Shown in pieces: positions 9,001-17,137 of a stretch of DNA of 64,000 nucleotides (positions within the stretch are counted from its first letter, which is position 1; each line of letters begins with the position of its first letter). The stretch lies in contig NZ_CP040106.1 in NCBI RefSeq assembly GCF_005281475.1, positions 749,501-813,500 of the forward strand, read 5' to 3'. The translations under genes were made by a program, and so were the position numbers. The stretch is from Echinicola rosea (GTDB lineage Bacteria; Bacteroidota; Bacteroidia; Cytophagales; Cyclobacteriaceae). The notes below the pieces were generated by a model. That model had not been told where the DNA came from and ran no database searches. It was given only the letters and a program-made list of their open reading frames with translations.

Positions 9001-10208
9001 GAACCATTTGTTTTTACTTCCAGGTACACCAGCCCTATCGGCTAAAGCCTTACCGATTCTTTGACATTGGCGAAGATCACCATTACTGGGATGATTTTGC
9101 CAACAAAAGCATTATGCGAAAAGTAGCCGAAAAATGCTACCTGCCCATGAATGCCCTCCTGCTGGAATTAATTGAAAAATACCATGGCCAATTTAAGGTC
9201 AGCTTTTCCTTGTCGGGGGTATTTATGGATCAGATGGAAGAGTATGCACCAGATGTGCTGGAGAGCTTCCAAAAACTCGTGGCCACCGGCCATGTAGAGC
9301 TGCTCAACGAAACCTACGCCCACGCACTTTCGGCATTGAAAAGCAAAGATGAATTTCACGACATGGTGCGCGCCCAACAGGAAAAAGTCAAAAAGCTCTT
9401 TAATGGATACACTCCTAAAGTATTTCGAAACACAGAATTGATCTATTCGGATGTTATAGGAGAAATGGTGGCCGAACTGGGCTATGAAGCGATCCTAACA
9501 GAAGGTGCCAAGCATATCCTCGGCTGGAAAAGTCCCAATTATGTGTATTGCAATGCCATCGAGCCTAAACTAAAGGTACTCCTGAAAAACTTCCGATTGA
9601 GTGATGATATCGCTTTCCGGTTTGGGGAAAAAGCCTGGGCGGACTGGCCACTTACCACGGATAAGTTTGTCAATTGGATCAATCAAATCCCCCAGGAAGA
9701 AGAGGTCATCAATTTGTTTATGGACTATGAGACCTTTGGTGAACACCAATGGGCAGAAAGTGGAATATTTGAGTTTATGCGCCACCTCCCGGATGCAGTA
9801 CTCCACCAATCAAACTTCACCTTTTCTACACCATCAGCGGTAGTGGAAGAAGCCTCCCCAGTCGGTAAAATCCATGTGCCCGTGCCCATCTCCTGGGCAG
9901 ACGAAGAGCGGGACCTTACCGCGTGGCTGGGCAATGACCTCCAAGACGAAGCTTTTGACCGACTCTATGACCTGGAACCAATGGTCAGGCAGTCCAAGGA
10001 TCCACAAATCCAAAAGGACTGGAAATATCTCCAGACCAGTGACCACTTCTATTACATGTGTACCAAATTCTTCTCTGATGGAGACATTCACGCTTATTTT
10101 AGTCCTTACGAAAGTCCATACGAGGCGTTTATAAATTTCATGAATGTGCTGAGTGATTTTATGCTAAGGCTAAAAAAAGAGCAAAACGTATCCATTACGG
10201 AAAAATAA
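8997..10208 (+). CDS. GH57 alpha-amylase/4-alpha-glucanotransferase family protein
   Basis: 403 residues. All usual GH57 regions are present in order: VHQPYRL (region 1), ELLNETYAHAL (region 2), FRNTELIYSD (region 3, Glu is the expected nucleophile) and FMDYETFGEHQW (region 4, Asp is the expected acid/base). It would cleave or transfer alpha-1,4-glucan in the cytoplasm; no signal peptide is present. It overlaps the synthase gene by four bases and is followed by a strong terminator, so it closes the operon. GH57 includes amylases, glucanotransferases and branching enzymes. At ~400 residues it lacks the extra C-terminal domain of GH57 branching enzymes, which favours amylase. Confidence 0.88.
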   Translation: MRTICFYFQVHQPYRLKPYRFFDIGEDHHYWDDFANKSIMRKVAEKCYLPMNALLLELIEKYHGQFKVSFSLSGVFMDQMEEYAPDVLESFQKLVATGHVELLNETYAHALSALKSKDEFHDMVRAQQEKVKKLFNGYTPKVFRNTELIYSDVIGEMVAELGYEAILTEGAKHILGWKSPNYVYCNAIEPKLKVLLKNFRLSDDIAFRFGEKAWADWPLTTDKFVNWINQIPQEEEVINLFMDYETFGEHQWAESGIFEFMRHLPDAVLHQSNFTFSTPSAVVEEASPVGKIHVPVPISWADEERDLTAWLGNDLQDEAFDRLYDLEPMVRQSKDPQIQKDWKYLQTSDHFYYMCTKFFSDGDIHAYFSPYESPYEAFINFMNVLSDFMLRLKKEQNVSITEK

Positions 10209-10242
10209 AAAAATCCCCGGCTCACTACCGGGGATTTTTATT
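10209..10242. terminator. Bidirectional terminator between GH57 and clpB
   Basis: AAATCCCCGG-CTCACTA-CCGGGGATTTTT, with A tract before and T tract after, so it can serve both convergent genes. Confidence 0.85.
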
Positions 10243-10297
10243 AGCTTAAACTGCAACTGACTGCTTGATTACCATCACAGCAGCGCCTTGTCCCAGA

Positions 10298-12910
10298 TCA
10301 CACTTCCACATCTTCGACATTCTTAAAATAAACCTGCTTATCGGCATCCAAGTCCACCAATACGGCTGCATCATTTTTAATATAGCCGCTCAGGATCTGC
10401 TTGGAGAGCTCATTAAGCACTAATCGCTGCATGGTCCTTTTAAGTGGCCTCGCCCCAAACTGGGGATCAAAACCAACCTCTCCCAGATAATCCAGCACTT
10501 CTTTTGTGGCATCGATCTCAATACCGGACTCTGCGAGTCGGTGTTGGATTTCCTTCCACTGGATATCCACGATTTTCCGGGTAATTTCCCTATTTAACGG
10601 TTCAAACATGATCGTTTCATCTATCCTGTTCAGAAATTCCGGACGGACAGACTGCTTCAATAGCTCAAATACCTCTTTCTTGGTATCCTCCATCACCTGC
10701 TCCTTGTTCCAGTCCTCAATGGCAGCAAACTGCTCTTGGATCAACTGCGAACCGATATTGGTAGTGAGAATAATAATGGTGTTTTTAAAATTGGCCACCC
10801 GACCTTTATTATCTGTTAGCCTACCATCATCCAGCACTTGCAGCAAGATATTGAACACATCGGGATGGGCTTTTTCGATCTCATCCAACAGGATAACCGA
10901 ATAGGGCTTTCTCCTGACGGCCTCGGTCAACTGCCCACCTTCATCATAGCCCACATAACCGGGAGGCGCTCCGACCAACCTACTGACAGCATGCCTTTCC
11001 TGGTACTCGGACATATCAATCCTCACCATGGCATTGTCATCATTGAAGAGGTATTCTGCCAAGGCCTTGGCCAATTCTGTCTTACCCACACCAGTGGTTC
11101 CCATGAAAATGAAGGATCCAATCGGCCGTTTAGGATCTTGCAGTCCTGCCCGGCTCCTACGCACGGCGTCGGAGAGCGCTGCAATGGCCTCTTGCTGACC
11201 AGCCACTCGTTTGCCTAGTTCATCCTCCAAGTGAAGGAGCTTTTCCCGCTCACTTTCGAGCATTCTGGACAAAGGAATTCCCGTCCACTTGGCCACCACG
11301 GCAGCCACATCCTCGGCATCCACTTCCTCCTTCAGCAAGGGCGAGCCCTCCTGCATTTCTTGCAGCTGCTGCTTAAATGACTCTAACTTTTGCTCACTTT
11401 CGCTGATTTTTCCATAACGGATCTCAGCTACCTTTCCAAAATCCCCTGCTCGTTCTGCTTGCTCTGCCTCTAGTTTAAACTTATCGATATTTTCCTTCTC
11501 ACGCTGGATGCCCATAATTACAGCTTTTTCACTTTCCCATTTGGCTTTTACGGCTTGGCGCTTCTCGGACAATTCGGCAAGTTCTTTGCTCAGCACGGCT
11601 TCCTTGTCTTTGTTTTTCTCACGACGGATGGCTTCCCGCTCGATCTCCAGCTGCATGATCCGCCTGTTCAGCTCGTCCAGCTCCTGCGGAAGGGAGTCTA
11701 TCTCCATTCGCAATTTGGCAGCGGCCTCGTCCATCAGGTCAATGGCCTTATCAGGCAAGAACCTGTCCGAAATGTACCGCTGCGAAAGCTCTACAGCCGA
11801 AATAACCGCATCATCCTTGATCCTCACTCCATGGTGAAGCTCATATTTATCCTTGATACCCCTTAAGATGGAAATGGCATCCGCAGCGTCCGGTTCATCC
11901 ACCATTACTGCCTGAAACCTTCTTTCCAAGGCCTTATCTTTTTCGACGTACTTTTGATATTCCTTGAGTGTCGTCGCTCCAATGGCATGCAGCTCACCCC
12001 TCGCCAAAGCAGGCTTCAGCAAGTTAGCAGCATCCATGGCACCTTCTCCGCCACCACCGGCTCCGATCAAGGTGTGAATCTCATCGATAAATAAGATGAT
12101 CTCCCCATCAGAATCGGTCACCTCCTTGATCACTGCCTTTAATCGCTCTTCAAATTCCCCCTTGTACTTGGCACCTGCCACCAGTAACCCCATGTCCAAT
12201 GATATGAGGGTTTTGGACTTTAGGTTTTCCGGTACATCACCGCTAACGATCCGCTGTGCCAACCCTTCGACTATCGCAGTCTTACCTACACCCGGCTCAC
12301 CCAGTAGGATGGGGTTGTTTTTGGTCCTTCTTGCCAAAATCTGCAACACCCTCCTGATCTCTTCATCGCGACCAATAACTGGATCAATTTTACCCTTCTT
12401 GGCCAATTCATTCAAGTTTTTGGAGTACTTCTCAAGAGACCTGTATTTTGCTTCTGCGTTTTGGTCAGTAACTTTATTCCCCTGTCTCAATTCTTTGATG
12501 GCTTCGATCAGCCCTTTTTCGGTTACACCTTGATCTTTGAGCAACTGGGCAGATTTATCACTACCGGAAAGAATTCCCAGCAGCAAATGCTCGACCGCCA
12601 CAAATTCATCTCCAAAGGTCTTCAAATACCCTTTGGCTTTAGTCAAGGCCTGATTTCCTGCATTGGAAAGATACGGTTGCTGCCCGCTGACCTTTGGAAA
12701 GGATTGGATGATTTCTTCCAGTTTTTGGGAAACCAACTTCTTGTTGACGCCCAGCTTTTTGAAAACAAAATCAACCACACTTTCATCTTCAGAAAGGATG
12801 CCCTTTAGCACGTGAGCCGGCTCAATGGCCTGCTGCTGCTCAGCCATACAAAGCTCAGCGGCCTTTTGTATAGCCTCCTGCGATTTGATTGTAAATTGCT
12901 TAAAATCCAT
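10298..12910 (-). CDS. clpB: ATP-dependent disaggregase ClpB
   Basis: 870 residues, normal length. Hexameric AAA+ chaperone that, with DnaK, extracts proteins from heat-induced aggregates. Domains in order: double Clp-N repeat (1-~145), AAA-1 with GEPGVGKT Walker A and ILFIDEIHTL Walker B, a coiled-coil M domain rich in Glu/Lys/Arg (about 405-525; its presence separates ClpB from ClpA/ClpC), and AAA-2 with GTTGVGKT and ILLDEIEKAHPDV. The C-terminal domain includes DPQFGARPLKR. It lacks the IGF/IGL loop that ClpA uses to bind ClpP. Single gene, convergent with the glycogen operon. I found no CIRCE-like repeat or obvious -7 box in the upstream ~150 bases. Confidence 0.97.
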   Translation of the reverse strand: MDFKQFTIKSQEAIQKAAELCMAEQQQAIEPAHVLKGILSEDESVVDFVFKKLGVNKKLVSQKLEEIIQSFPKVSGQQPYLSNAGNQALTKAKGYLKTFGDEFVAVEHLLLGILSGSDKSAQLLKDQGVTEKGLIEAIKELRQGNKVTDQNAEAKYRSLEKYSKNLNELAKKGKIDPVIGRDEEIRRVLQILARRTKNNPILLGEPGVGKTAIVEGLAQRIVSGDVPENLKSKTLISLDMGLLVAGAKYKGEFEERLKAVIKEVTDSDGEIILFIDEIHTLIGAGGGGEGAMDAANLLKPALARGELHAIGATTLKEYQKYVEKDKALERRFQAVMVDEPDAADAISILRGIKDKYELHHGVRIKDDAVISAVELSQRYISDRFLPDKAIDLMDEAAAKLRMEIDSLPQELDELNRRIMQLEIEREAIRREKNKDKEAVLSKELAELSEKRQAVKAKWESEKAVIMGIQREKENIDKFKLEAEQAERAGDFGKVAEIRYGKISESEQKLESFKQQLQEMQEGSPLLKEEVDAEDVAAVVAKWTGIPLSRMLESEREKLLHLEDELGKRVAGQQEAIAALSDAVRRSRAGLQDPKRPIGSFIFMGTTGVGKTELAKALAEYLFNDDNAMVRIDMSEYQERHAVSRLVGAPPGYVGYDEGGQLTEAVRRKPYSVILLDEIEKAHPDVFNILLQVLDDGRLTDNKGRVANFKNTIIILTTNIGSQLIQEQFAAIEDWNKEQVMEDTKKEVFELLKQSVRPEFLNRIDETIMFEPLNREITRKIVDIQWKEIQHRLAESGIEIDATKEVLDYLGEVGFDPQFGARPLKRTMQRLVLNELSKQILSGYIKNDAAVLVDLDADKQVYFKNVEDVEV

Positions 12911-13173
12911 TTTATCTATTGCTTATTTTTTTCCAAATTTTCCATGAGCATCTTGCTCTGTCCTACTTTTATCAAATCCAGCACCAATCCAAAAAAAACG
13001 GGTTTTTCGGAAAAAATGTCCGAAAACAGCTGCTAAAAACCAATATTTAGGACTTTTTGACAGTAAAATTGCATCATCAAAGGATTACACCCCCCTCAAT
13101 TGTCACTCACTAAATTTACTTGCCGCCTCCATTCCATTCCGAAACATTCCCTTTTCCTGGAATAAAAAATGGA

Positions 13174-13202
13174 AGCCACTAAGTCACCAAGACACTAAGG
13201 TA
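13174..13202 (+). repeat. Short CCAAGACACTAAGG-type repeat
   Basis: The stretch AGCCACTAAGTCACCAAGAC and following bases closely matches 24813-24838. It is internally near-periodic (ACTAAGtCACcAAGACACtAAGG). This kind of repeat recurs between genes; its function is unknown. Confidence 0.55.
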
Positions 13203-13310
13203 CTTGCTGAAAAGACTATTGTTCCGACAGCTGTGCAGCGGAACTAGGAGCCATTGGTTTTTAATTAAACAGAACCCGCATGGCTTATTCCTTTGCAAGA
13301 TAAATCTGGG

Positions 13311-13445
13311 CAAAGTGCCAGCGGCACGATAAATTTTGTAACCTGCAGCGCTCCTCAACCTCCCTAAGGAGTGCCATCGGCACGGATGAAAGCTATGCCT
13401 ACACGAAAATTGTTTCCCTTTAATACACTAAATGCGTTTGCCCTG
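13311..13445 (-). repeat. E4 element, truncated copy
   Basis: It matches the complete E4 at 52989-53200 in inverted orientation: GTGCCAGCGGCACGAT, GTAACCTGC, AGGAGTGCC-T-CGGCACGGATGA, CCTACACGAAA and the terminal AAATGCGTTTGCCCTG. The opposite terminal repeat (CAGGGCGAACGCATTT) is missing, so this is a partial copy. It ends about 50 bases before rlmN, so it may affect that gene's promoter region. Confidence 0.65.
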
Positions 13446-13486
13446 CCCTGACACCTCTCCACTGTTTTACAATCCCATAAATTCCC

Positions 13487-13494
13487 TACCTTTG
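13487..13494 (+). promoter_or_regulatory. -7 box of rlmN, unusually close to the start codon
   Basis: TACCTTTG is a perfect Bacteroidota -7 element and ends four bases before the ATG at 13499. Transcription would begin at or next to the start codon, implying a leaderless message. No good TTG at -33 is visible. Confidence 0.6.
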
Positions 13495-13498
13495 CATT

Positions 13499-14557
13499 AT
13501 GAAAACGGGTGAGAAAAAAGATATCAGGAAATTGAGCTTGGAAGAACTCCAAGACTTCTTCCTATCTGAAGGGGACAAAAAGTTCAGGGCCAACCAAGTA
13601 TATGATTGGCTATGGAACAAGTCATTGAAGAATTTTGATGACATGACCAACATTTCCCTGTCCACCCGTGAAATGCTGAAGGCCAATTTCACCATCAATC
13701 ATGTCAAGGTGGATCTGATGCAGCACTCTAATGACGGTACCATCAAAAATGCCGTCAAACTCTACGACAACAAAATAGTGGAGTCTGTGCTAATCCCAAC
13801 TTCCAAGCGGATCACTGCCTGTGTTTCATCCCAAGTGGGCTGTAGCCTAGACTGTAATTTCTGTGCGACTGCCCGGCTGAAAAGAATGCGAAACCTGAAC
13901 CCAGATGAAATCTATGACCAGGTCGTCGCCATCAAGGAAGAAGCGGAGAAATACTTCCAACGTCCCCTGACCAATATTGTCTTTATGGGAATGGGCGAGC
14001 CTTTGCTAAACTACACTAATGTCATCGACGCCATTGACAAGATCACCGCTCCAGAAGGACTTGGCATGGCACCGAGAAGGATCACGCTTTCCACGGTAGG
14101 GATTCCTAAGATCATCAAAAAAATGGCCGACGATGAAGTAAAATTCAACCTGGCCATCTCCCTCCACTCCGCTATCAACAGCACCAGAAGCCGCCTGATG
14201 CCCATCAATGACAAAAGTCCGGTAGAGGACCTGGCGGAAGCCTTAATTTACTGGTACCAGAAGACCCAACGCAAGGTCACTTATGAATATGTAATATGGG
14301 ACGGCATCAACGACGATGAGGAACATGCCTTAGCCTTGGCAAAATTCTGCAAGCACATTCCTTCCAAGGTCAACATCATCCAGTACAATCCCATCGATGA
14401 AGGCGAGTTTCGGCAAGCTTCCCAAGAAGCGGTGGACATGTACGTGCGTATTCTCGAAAACAGAGGTATAGTCGCCAAAGTCAGAAAATCCAGGGGCCAG
14501 GACATCGATGCAGCATGCGGCCAACTTGCGAACAAAAATGAAGTCGCTGAAATATAA
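13499..14557 (+). CDS. rlmN: 23S rRNA A2503 / tRNA A37 methyltransferase RlmN
   Basis: 352 residues, radical-SAM enzyme placing a C2 methyl on adenine 2503 of 23S rRNA and A37 of some tRNAs. The CxxxCxxC cluster motif reads CSLDCNFC, after SSQVG. Also visible: MGMGEPLLN, LSTVGIP, ISLHSAI and the C-terminal region DIDAACGQL, whose cysteine (with the one in ACVSS, near residue 102) gives the two methyl-transfer cysteines. The absence of Cfr-type features and the standard length favour RlmN over Cfr. The promoter box lies so close to this ATG that the message is probably leaderless, unless the true start is further in; no suitable internal ATG lies before the conserved N-terminal region. Confidence 0.95.
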   Translation: MKTGEKKDIRKLSLEELQDFFLSEGDKKFRANQVYDWLWNKSLKNFDDMTNISLSTREMLKANFTINHVKVDLMQHSNDGTIKNAVKLYDNKIVESVLIPTSKRITACVSSQVGCSLDCNFCATARLKRMRNLNPDEIYDQVVAIKEEAEKYFQRPLTNIVFMGMGEPLLNYTNVIDAIDKITAPEGLGMAPRRITLSTVGIPKIIKKMADDEVKFNLAISLHSAINSTRSRLMPINDKSPVEDLAEALIYWYQKTQRKVTYEYVIWDGINDDEEHALALAKFCKHIPSKVNIIQYNPIDEGEFRQASQEAVDMYVRILENRGIVAKVRKSRGQDIDAACGQLANKNEVAEI

Positions 14558-14711
14558 TCTTTTAAACATTTAATTGTTAAAAAGCACAACCATCCCTTAC
14601 TTTTCGTCGTTTGTCAGGGTGGAAATATCAATAAGGCTGATTCATGATTTTTATCACATTACGTCATTTGGCCTTGTTTTTGGATGTCACAAACTAAACT
14701 TTTATACAACT

Positions 14712-15182
14712 ATGAAAAAACTATTATTATTAGGACTGTTTGCCATGACAGTTACTTTCGCACAGGCCCAAAGTGAGGGCGACATCAGACTGCAAATTGG
14801 TGGTGATTATGCATTTGACGCTGAAGATTTCGGGTTGAATTTCGGGGGAGAATACCTAATAACCGACCAAATTTCAGCTGCTCCGAACTTTACGATTTAC
14901 TTTCCAGAAGGAGGAAATGCCAGTACCCTGAACATCGACGCTCGGTATTATTTTACCAGAGATCTCCTCCAATGGTATGGCCTTTTAGGTTTTACCAATA
15001 ACTGGTACTCAGCAGAATTCATGGGGGTAAAGGCAACAAGCAGTACTGCTGGTGCCAATATCGGTGCCGGTGGTGTCCTGAAATTTACGGATAACCTGGC
15101 ATTTAATCCTGAATTAAAATACCAGGCCATGAACGGCGGCCAAGCGGTATTCCGCTTTGGCTTGGTTTATTTCTTGCCATAA
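14712..15182 (+). CDS. Small outer-membrane beta-barrel protein
   Basis: 156 residues from the ATG at 14712. A longer frame reaches back to 14574, but only this start gives a proper signal peptide (MKKLLLLGLFAMTVTFAQAQ, cut after AQA). The mature part alternates aromatic and polar residues with Gly turns (IRLQIGGDYAFD, FGLNFGGEYLI, NIDARYYFTRD, WYGLLGFTNNWY, GAGGVLKF) and ends in FRFGLVYFLP, matching the final aromatic beta-strand signal of outer-membrane barrels. It is probably an eight-stranded barrel of the OmpX/OprF-N type. Ligand and role are unknown. A terminator follows. Confidence 0.8.
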   Translation: MKKLLLLGLFAMTVTFAQAQSEGDIRLQIGGDYAFDAEDFGLNFGGEYLITDQISAAPNFTIYFPEGGNASTLNIDARYYFTRDLLQWYGLLGFTNNWYSAEFMGVKATSSTAGANIGAGGVLKFTDNLAFNPELKYQAMNGGQAVFRFGLVYFLP

Positions 15183-15220
15183 AACAACCTCAGCCCATAT
15201 GGCAAAATCAAAGCATTTAT

Positions 15221-15261
15221 AAACAAAAGGCTCCGGTGCTACAACCGGAGCCTTTTGTTTT
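15221..15261. terminator. Bidirectional terminator between the barrel gene and murQ
   Basis: AAAAGGCTCCGGT-GCTACA-ACCGGAGCCTTTT, a 13-pair stem with T tracts on both strands, placed between convergent genes. Confidence 0.85.
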
Positions 15262-16066
15262 ACTCCTGCTTCCAATCATCAAGGGCATCTTTTACCGATC
15301 CGAACTTTAGCAACCTCTCCTTGGCTTGCTCTTCTTCCAATCCGGTGGCATCCATGATCATCCGCGTACCGCGCTCCACCAGTTTTTGGTTAGACAATTG
15401 CATATTGACCATCTTATTGCCCTTCACTTTTCCGAGCTTGATCATTACGGATGTAGAGATCATATTGAGCACCAACTTCTGTGCCGTACCTGATTTCATA
15501 CGAGTACTGCCCGTCACAAACTCCGGCCCCACGATCACTTCCACAGGATATTCGGCGGCTTTGGCCAGTGGCGATCCTTCATTACAGGTAATGCACCCAG
15601 TAAGCAATCCGTTTTCCCTTGCAGTCCTTACCCCACCGATCACATATGGCGTGGTACCTGATGCAGCGATGCCGATTACCGTATCCAAATCCTTCACTCC
15701 ATTGGCCTTTAAGTCTTGCCAAGACTGGTCGGGATCATCCTCCGCCTTCTCTACTGACTTCCTAATAGCTGTATCCCCACCAGCAATGAGTCCAATCACC
15801 ATATCATGTGAGACCCCGTAAGTAGGAGGACATTCGGAGGCATCCAGGATCCCCAACCGGCCACTCGTACCGGCACCGATATAAAACAACCGACCACCCT
15901 TGGCCATGCGCTCCACTATTCTTTCAATTAAATCCTCAATCGCTGGCAAGGATTTTTCTACCGCCAAAGGAACGGTTTGATCTTCCTTGTTCATATTGGA
16001 AATGAGCTCAGCAACACTCATTTCTTCCAGATTGTCGTAATTCGAACTGCTTTCTGTTGTCTTCAT
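15260..16066 (-). CDS. murQ: N-acetylmuramic acid 6-phosphate etherase
   Basis: 268 residues, slightly shorter than the usual ~300. SIS-domain lyase/hydrolase that converts MurNAc-6-phosphate to GlcNAc-6-phosphate and D-lactate in peptidoglycan recycling. Characteristic segments: RLFYIGAGTSGRLGILDASECPPTYG (sugar-phosphate binding; Glu of ASE is catalytic in the family), VIGIAASGTTPYV, TGCITCNEGSPLA, and GPEFVTGSTRMKSGTAQK. Its ATG overlaps the stop of the kinase gene by four bases (16063-16066). It is the last gene of a four-gene operon whose upstream kinase is MurK-like, giving MurNAc to MurNAc-6-P to GlcNAc-6-P in adjacent steps. Confidence 0.94.
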   Translation of the reverse strand: MKTTESSSNYDNLEEMSVAELISNMNKEDQTVPLAVEKSLPAIEDLIERIVERMAKGGRLFYIGAGTSGRLGILDASECPPTYGVSHDMVIGLIAGGDTAIRKSVEKAEDDPDQSWQDLKANGVKDLDTVIGIAASGTTPYVIGGVRTARENGLLTGCITCNEGSPLAKAAEYPVEVIVGPEFVTGSTRMKSGTAQKLVLNMISTSVMIKLGKVKGNKMVNMQLSNQKLVERGTRMIMDATGLEEEQAKERLLKFGSVKDALDDWKQE

Positions 16067-16905
16067 AGGTTTTCTTTATGGTATAATGTCAATCCCGCAA
16101 TAGGACTTTCCAAGACTAAATGAACATGAATCTGCATATCAGCTGCGGCTTTTCTTAGAATGTCGCTATTATAAAACGCCACAGACCCTACGAAGCTTAC
16201 CTTTTTTTTATGGTAATTTTCATACCTGATCACATGCTTCTTAAAGAAATCCTGAAAAGCATTATAATACAGCAGGTAACAGTATGGATTGGAAATATGT
16301 TCTGTGATAAACCGGCAGAAACTTGCCATATACCTTCCCGGAAATGGCTTCCTGTAAACGTTATCTTGTATCACCTGCGCTGTGAGCTGAAACCGTTCGG
16401 ACACTTCACGCTTAAGCACATCTGGCATTTCATCATGAATAAAATCTTGCAGAAACTTCTTACCAATATAGGTACCGCCTCCTTCATCCCCTAATATAAA
16501 ACCCGGTGAAGGCCTAGAGTCAATGATTTTTTCACCATTATAATCACAACTATTAGAACCGGTACCAAGAATACAGGCGATGCCTTCCTCATGTCCGCAG
16601 GTTGCCCGAGCCGCCGCCAAGAGATCATGGTCTATTTTTATAGTGGCATTTCCAAATAGATTGCCCAATGCAGTGGCCACTCCTTTTTTATTTTCGGGAG
16701 TGGAGCATCCTGCTCCATAATAATAAATAGCCACTACCTCTTCTTTGAGCTTCAATAAAAATTCATCATTCAGCTCTGTAGCCATTTCCTCGGGTGTCTG
16801 GTAATAGGGATTAAATCCCACTCCCCTGAATTGGCTGACGTTGCCGTCCCTGTCGATTCCTCGCCAGTCCGTCTTACTTGATCCACTGTCTGCTATTAAT
16901 ATCAT
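16063..16905 (-). CDS. BadF/BadG-type amino-sugar kinase, MurK-like
   Basis: 280 residues, ASKHA-fold sugar kinase. N-terminal phosphate loop LIADSGSSKTDWR; adenosine/phosphate segments ACILGTGSNSCDYNG and SPGFILGDEGGGTYIGKKFL. The family includes eukaryotic GlcNAc kinase and bacterial MurK, which phosphorylates MurNAc and GlcNAc at O-6. Direct coupling to murQ (four-base overlap downstream) and to the cytochrome b5 gene (four-base overlap upstream) makes MurNAc the most likely substrate. That is inferred from context; GlcNAc or glucosamine are alternatives. Confidence 0.82.
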   Translation of the reverse strand: MILIADSGSSKTDWRGIDRDGNVSQFRGVGFNPYYQTPEEMATELNDEFLLKLKEEVVAIYYYGAGCSTPENKKGVATALGNLFGNATIKIDHDLLAAARATCGHEEGIACILGTGSNSCDYNGEKIIDSRPSPGFILGDEGGGTYIGKKFLQDFIHDEMPDVLKREVSERFQLTAQVIQDNVYRKPFPGRYMASFCRFITEHISNPYCYLLYYNAFQDFFKKHVIRYENYHKKKVSFVGSVAFYNSDILRKAAADMQIHVHLVLESPIAGLTLYHKENL

Positions 16906-17135
16906 TGATCTATCAATTGGCCAATCGGCTCAAATTTGTCAAATACATTGGCGGTATGCGGAGCATCTACCAGCTCATCGGTCAAGTCCTGCCCAGCCCA
17001 ATGTTCATAATGTTTCCCATTCTTCCATAGCCTGGATCGGGACACATCATAAATTTTCCCTTTAAATGCCACCCAGATTTCAGGTTTGTCCTGACCATTT
17101 CTCAAGGCCAGTTGTTGTCTGCTATAAGCCTTCAT
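16902..17135 (-). CDS. Small cytochrome b5-like heme/steroid-binding domain protein
   Basis: 77 residues from the ATG at 17133-17135; a longer frame exists but runs into the upstream gene. It is a single cytochrome b5-like domain: EIWVAFKGKIYDVSRSRLW, then KHYEHWAGQDLTDEL and DAPHTANVFDKFEPIG. The histidines in KHYEHWAG and DAPH are placed like the two heme ligands of stand-alone prokaryotic b5 domains. No signal peptide or membrane anchor. It starts two bases after the stop of the upstream gene and overlaps the kinase start by four bases. Its electron partner is unknown; a non-heme ligand-binding role is possible. Confidence 0.78.
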   Translation of the reverse strand: MKAYSRQQLALRNGQDKPEIWVAFKGKIYDVSRSRLWKNGKHYEHWAGQDLTDELVDAPHTANVFDKFEPIGQLIDQ

Positions 17136-17137
17136 GA

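Larger units (their letters stand above)
12911..13498. other. Gap between clpB and rlmN (~590 bp), repeat-bearing
   Basis: No gene is supported here. It contains an AAGRCAC-type repeat (13174-13202), a partial E4 element (13311-13445), and the rlmN promoter at its right edge. Confidence 0.7.
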
